From the NCBI GenBank assembly GCA_030704615.1, contig CM060732.1, forward strand, positions 18,850,001 through 18,914,000: a DNA stretch of 64,000 nt, in the 5' to 3' direction. Below, piece after piece: positions 59,779 through 64,000 of this stretch; position 1 is the first letter of the stretch, and each line of letters opens with the position of its first letter. Source of the stretch: Takakia lepidozioides. Lineage: Eukaryota; Streptophyta; Takakiopsida; Takakiales; Takakiaceae. The notes beneath the pieces were generated by a model. The model worked only from the letters and a program-made list of their open reading frames with translations, searched no databases and was not told the DNA's origin. The position numbers were made by a program, and so were the translations under genes.

Positions 59779-60235
59779 TGTTGGAAAACCACGGGCGTGT
59801 GGTCGGGCTAGGGATTGAACCTAGGACCCCCCCATTCCGGTGGGGTGCTCTACCACTGAGCTACCCGTCCCGTTGTGTTCTCAGAGTGCCGTGCAAGGGC
59901 TATAGCCTTGACACCTCCAACACTCCCCCTCAAGGCATAGCCCTTATGCTAATGCCCACCCATTCTGACCACCGCCCCAACCTTGGCTCTGATACCATGT
60001 AAGATTCAGCATACTGGAATACTTTACTAAGGAGGAACATCAGGAATACAGTACCCTTAACGGGTTCCCTATTTATCTAAGAGCTAGCATTGATTGCCGG
60101 TAGGTGGCACTAAACCCGATTAGCTGGAATTCACCTAATGCTTACCAACTGGATGACTCCTACTTAATAAAGAGATAAAGCAAACAAGGTGTCACCCTGG
60201 TGGGACCAAGCTGATATAGCTTTCTAAATCTAACA
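59779..60235 (-). mobile_element. 457-bp miniature LTR retrotransposon (TRIM-like)
   Basis: TTTCC flanks the element at 59,774-59,778 and 60,236-60,240, and the host LINE RT frame continues across after removing it. On the minus strand: 5' LTR-like segment 60,235-59,998 (TGTTAGATT...AATCTTACA), a primer-binding site TGGTATCAGAGCC at 59,997-59,985 complementary to the tRNA-Met 3' end, about 50 bp of interior, a polypurine tract TTGAGGGGGAG at 59,933-59,923, then a 3' segment 59,922-59,779 (TGTTGG...CCAACA). There is no coding capacity. Oddly the two terminal segments differ in length (238 and 144 bp) and share little sequence. Confidence 0.75.
59801..59870 (-). other. tRNA-like module within the TRIM-like element
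   Basis: The minus strand folds as a tRNA: acceptor GGACGGG with CCCGACC (one mismatch), D stem GCTC/GAGC, an anticodon arm of C and G runs around CCGGAAT, and a T arm CTAGG-TTCAATC-CCTAG. Box A (TAGCTCAGTGG) and box B (GGTTCAATCC) of a Pol III promoter are present. The anticodon arm is irregular, and a GGA (Ser) anticodon without a long variable arm would be abnormal, so a functional tRNA is unlikely. It lies in the terminal segment of the retroelement. Confidence 0.7.
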
Positions 60236-60489
60236 TTTCCTGTTTTTGATTGTTGCGGGCACGCTAGGCCATCTTCTCTTTTCCCCAATGTTTGAAAATC
60301 GCATGGAAGCCTGCACTTGTACATGAGATATAAGCATTCCAAAAAGGTTTGGTCTAATATATTGGCCAAAGTTAGGGACCATAGGAAAAATTGTCTGTCT
60401 TTTTTGTTTCGAAGAGGGGGACAGGCACTCAAAAGACCTCTTGTTCTGTCAGACAGAGCAGCGAGGTCTCTGATCACAGTGATCAGGCA

Positions 60490-63400
60490 TAGTAACTATT
60501 GACTTTCACTATTCAATAAACGTTGTTACACTACACATTCATATCTAATCATACATGCAATCACCATTCAACGCTCCTAGATTCCACTCTCGTCTCATTT
60601 TCTGCATATAGTGTCATACAACGTGTTCCTGCTCTGCAATTAAAAATCAATACGCACAGAGAACCATCACACACTATATGTCACAGTACTTTTGGCGGGC
60701 AATTGCATAGTTCAAATCTCACTGTTCCCAAGAACTAGTTCACTGTTCCCAATACTTAATATTCCCACTTAGTGAGATTGAACTATAACATCTACAGGTA
60801 ATCTCCCACTTTCAATTTCACTGATGACAATTTCCCAACACATCTCTGAAACGCTTGAAGGTGTGTACTGGAAGTGCCTTCGTGAATAAATCAGCGATCT
60901 GTGAATTGGTAGGGACATACAGAACTTTGAGCTCCCCTTTCTCCTGATTTTCTCTGATGACATGATATGCAACGTCCACATGTTTTGTCCTCTTAGGATA
61001 TTCAGGATTGTATGCTAGACGTATAGCACTTTGGTTGCCAGAGAACAATAGAGTAGGTTCCTACAGCGAAACTCCAAGACCGTGAAGCAGCCTTCGAGTC
61101 CAAAGAATCTCTTTTGCCGTTACAAAGGCAGCAATATACTCCAACTCTGTGGTGCTACTTGTTGTGCAGACTTGTTTTCTACTGCCCCACACAATAGGGC
61201 CCCCATTGAGTAACAACAAGTAGCCAGATCTGGATTTGCGATCATCGCCAGAATTCTATTTGCCAAGATAGATACGTCCAGAAGATCATTTCAGATTTCA
61301 GACTTGTTGATGCAAATCCAGTCTCCGTGCCAGCTGATCCGGCGAGCCATCTGGTATCTTTTTCCACGAGTACAGATGATGAACCTACAACTTCATTTCC
61401 CTACAAAGAGTTGGTGGGCAGTTTAGCATATCTTGCTATGTGCACGAGACCCGACATTTCATATGCTGTCAATAATGCAGCCAAATATTCTGCCAATCCG
61501 ACACAGATACACTACATGGCTCTGAAGAGAATTTTGAAGTACTTGATTGGCACACCGCACATGGCTATATGCTATGGTCCAACATCACAAATCATGCAGA
61601 TTATGCTAACGATCCGATTTCTAACCAAGTGAAGCCCTACATAGACTTCAGGATCATTCTTGGTGATAGTGAAAGCTTCACCCATGTAATCAAGAACATC
61701 TGTCACCTTCTGTGTTTTGACACTGCAGGCAAGACCATCATCGACAAAGATAGTGAGGATCAAATGTGTGCCTTTGCTGCTAAAATAAACACAAGGATCG
61801 GCGTCACTTGCTGTGAGATCGTATTTAGTCAAGAAAGAGTCGAATTTCTTGTTCCACGCTCGAGAGGCCTGTCGAAGGCCATAGATAGACTTTTTGAGTT
61901 GCTTAGGGGCTGGCGGATCTGTGAAGCCTAAAGGCTGATCCATGAAGATTTCCTCTGCTAAATCTCCATGGAGAAAAGCAGTTTTAACATCAAATTGGGT
62001 GATGTCCATCACTTGTACGGCTGCAATTGACAAAACAGTCCATATGGAATCATATCTCACTACAGGTGAGAAAGTCTCTGAGAAGTCGATACCAGCCCTC
62101 TGTGTAAATCCTTTAGCAACAAGTCTTGCTTTGTATCGTGAGATGGATCCATCGGCGGCTAATTTTAGCTTGAAAACCCATTTGCACTTTATTGTGTTCC
62201 GATCTGCAGGAAGATCACAAAGCTCCCATGTCTGATTTTGGATTAGAGAATGAAATTCTTCCTCCATAGCTTTGATCCATTCAGCATGATGAGGGGAATT
62301 GATGGTTGTCCAGTAATCAACAGGCTCTGGTGGTGCAGGGCGACAGTTGTTGTGCAAGCATAACTACTCCGATTAGTTGGATATATCCAGTCGCCGAATT
62401 TGGTGGGAGGCACTCTGGAACGAGGAGGAATCGCCGTTGGTACTGATGTTGTGTGATCAAATGTGTCAGCAATGTCACAATTGGTGTTGCAGGAACCTGC
62501 AATATATGGGCAGGAGCAGTATGTGTAGGACTTGCAGGAGGAGTATGTACTGTCACATACAGCCAAACACTCGAATATGAGCCACTGATGCTTTGATGCC
62601 AAACCAAGCCTGATAAGGCGTTTTTCCTGGGAGTGTTCTAGTACCTGTTCTGTTGAGTACATGCACTGCACAAGCGATTGCTTCGGCCCAGAAATGAATT
62701 GGAAGTGAGGCTGAGTGAAGCATGCTCCGAGCGGCTTCAACAATTGTGCGATTATCCCTTTCAATCATGACAAACCTCTATGATGGAATTTGGATCTGTA
62801 ATCTTAATCCCTTCTACTAAGTGCTCATTGACCATCTGTTTTATCATGCCATGACTAAGATGACCCAAGCGATGATGCCAAAGCTTTAGACTCTGTACAG
62901 TGTCAGAATTGGAAAGGACTCCTACTTTTGTAACAAGATGGCTCATGCTTGCAGTAATGGTAACAAAGTTGAGTTTCCATAGACCTCCATGCAAATAACC
63001 ACTAAGAACGATCTGACTGTGCTGATGAAAATAGACATCTGTGCTTGTATAGGTAACTAAAATACTTGGTTTAGAGACAGCTCGGAGTATAGAGAAGAGA
63101 TTTCTCTTGAGTCCCGGACAATAAAGAACATCCACTAAGACAGCTCGTTCTTCTGTGCCATTGTTGTTGACTATGATATCAATATCACCGCATCCTGTGA
63201 CATAGCCATCTGCAAAAGCAGCCTCAATGGGCCATTGTCCTTCGGCTATAGGAGTAAACTTGGTAAACCATTATCTACGGCAGGTCATGTGATGAGTTGC
63301 ACCGCTGTCTGTAAACCAGTCAGTGAGATGACTCTCACCAGAACAAGTTATGGTCCATGCTCTTGGACTGGTAGTACTCTATGAAGACTGACCAATGTTC

Positions 63401-64000
63401 TGAAATTGTTTGGGCGGGTCAGGGCATTCTCTGGCCCAGTGACCTTCCTTACCATAATTGTTGCAACAGGTAATCTTCTTGCGCTCTGTAATCATAATAG
63501 ATCTTTCTTGACGTTGCTCGTAGGTGAGCGGTGGCCGCCAAGCAGTATGGGTTGGAGGTGGCCCTCTCCATGCAACATTCGGTTGCCAATTACTACCACT
63601 GTTTGAAACAGTTGCAGGTTTCCACTGATTTGAATAAGATCCAGATGGTTGCCATTGCCTGCATTGAATAGGAAAACTCCCACTGCTTCCAACTGGTTGC
63701 TGATGCGATTGCTGCTGCGTTTGTGACTTGATAGTTGTGGTCGCAGTTGGCTTGGTATAGAATGCTCGGGTGTCCGTAGAAGTTTGTTGCTCCCTTCCTC
63801 TCTTTAACTTGGTTTTTTCTTTTAGCAACCTCAAAGTAAGATTATCAAGATAGCGTTGCTCCCCGGTAACGTTATCCCAAGCTGTGAGGAGATTGTCATA
63901 TTCCGGTGGTAGATTGCAGATAAGTTTAGTTGTTGACAGACTATGGTGTCTACTTCACCAAGGAAAGAAGCCATATCTTGTCCTGGAGACATCTTGCATT
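60490..64000 (-). mobile_element. Damaged Ty1/copia retrotransposon, 5' end beyond the window
   Basis: Minus strand, reading from the right edge: gag tail (NLPPEYDNLLTAWDNV, about 63,890; CCHC knuckle CCNNYGKEGHWAREC, about 63,440), protease DSGATHHM (about 63,300), pre-integrase LWHHRLGHLSHGMIKQM (about 62,850), the end of integrase (NRTIVEAARSML, 62,740), RT with the copia active site as FVDDGLA (about 61,740), and RNase H (HVDVAYHVIRE, NSQIADLFTKALPVHTFK, to 60,818). The catalytic integrase core is missing at about 62,765, and a block at 61,260-61,622 is inverted. A 3' LTR probably starts with TGTTATAG at 60,790; its end near 60,490 is a guess. Confidence 0.85.
61260..61622 (+). mobile_element. 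Inverted block of the copia polyprotein
   Basis: Within the minus-strand element this block reads on the plus strand: RYVQKIISDFRLVDANPVS, then ELVGSLAYLAMCTRPDISYA and RILKYLIGTPHMAICYG, ending in ADYANDP, the RT-RNase H connection. The minus-strand RT stops matching at GLHLVRNR beside one breakpoint, and the minus-strand RNase H (DDRKSRSGYLLLLNGG) begins beside the other. The flanks and the block are thus consecutive parts of one polyprotein with the middle part flipped. Confidence 0.8.

Larger units (their letters stand above)
57857..60490 (+). mobile_element. Degenerate LINE with endonuclease and reverse transcriptase remnants
   Basis: Plus strand. An endonuclease start (SWNIRGIGS, about 57,880) and its GDLNMVDSS block (about 58,190) precede the pre-RT region (VNWSLKGEKMTAYLFQKAK, about 58,850), RT block (KSLGPGLNGLWIKLFK ... 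ISQGVITLIHKK, 59,170-59,330), LFILDFEKAFNNVDW (about 59,560) and CKSVRQGC (about 59,740). Several stops and frameshifts are present. The frame is split at 59,778 by a miniature LTR element and resumes at about 60,236 with LFLIVAGTLGHLL. The metal-binding (F/Y)ADD motif is not found, so the 3' half is lost or beyond recognition. Confidence 0.8.

Noticed and set aside
59801-59870. Annotation as a functional tRNA gene
   Set aside because: The anticodon arm is irregular, the acceptor has a mismatch, and the sequence lies in a retroelement; kept as tRNA-like only.

Overview
This is a nuclear window from a land plant. The evidence is a 45-exon plant-type TRA1/TRRAP gene, a plant-type ATG13 gene, a DYW-class PPR remnant, and plant families of LINE, copia, CACTA and Mutator-like elements. 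Introns in the host genes are mostly 80-1400 bp, so this is not a giant-intron conifer genome. I cannot name the species.

Layout. 1-9.04 kb is transposon-derived: G/C-rich palindromic repeats, short-repeat clusters, a LINE 3' fragment, a frameshifted ORF next to 173-bp direct repeats, and a three-exon gene followed by a CACTA-type end. 9.5-10.0 kb is a frameshifted DYW-PPR pseudogene. 12.4-13.15 kb is a degraded SWIM/MULE-type transposase-like fragment. 15.1-18.55 kb, minus strand, is ATG13 (three exons, 860 aa), the autophagy-initiation adaptor. 19.66-53.99 kb, plus strand, is TRA1, the roughly 3,900-residue pseudokinase scaffold of SAGA and NuA4 coactivators. The two host genes are head-to-head, separated by 1.1 kb. 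54.9-64 kb is a nested transposon graveyard: a CACTA end, a Mutator-like element with a 9-bp target duplication, a LINE, a 457-bp miniature LTR element inside the LINE, and a damaged copia element running off the right edge.

Most TRA1 exon boundaries were fixed by joining GT...AG introns whose phases match and whose translation follows the known plant TRA1 protein. Nearly all exons are open and conserved, but the FAT region is damaged. At 42,841 an exon stops and two inverted LINE copies begin; about 25 conserved residues are not found before the next exon. Exon 35 carries in-frame stops, including a conserved Trp read as TGA. Exon 38 has inconsistent phase. Either this is a recently disabled copy or allele, or these spots contain sequence error.

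The most unusual structures are the LINE inverted repeat inside TRA1, the 457-bp miniature LTR element with a tRNA-like module in its terminal region, a roughly 360-bp inversion inside the copia polyprotein, and two CACTA-type ends that share an acidic-tailed protein beside GCGACG-rich sequence. I found no rRNA gene, CRISPR array or bacterial-type feature.
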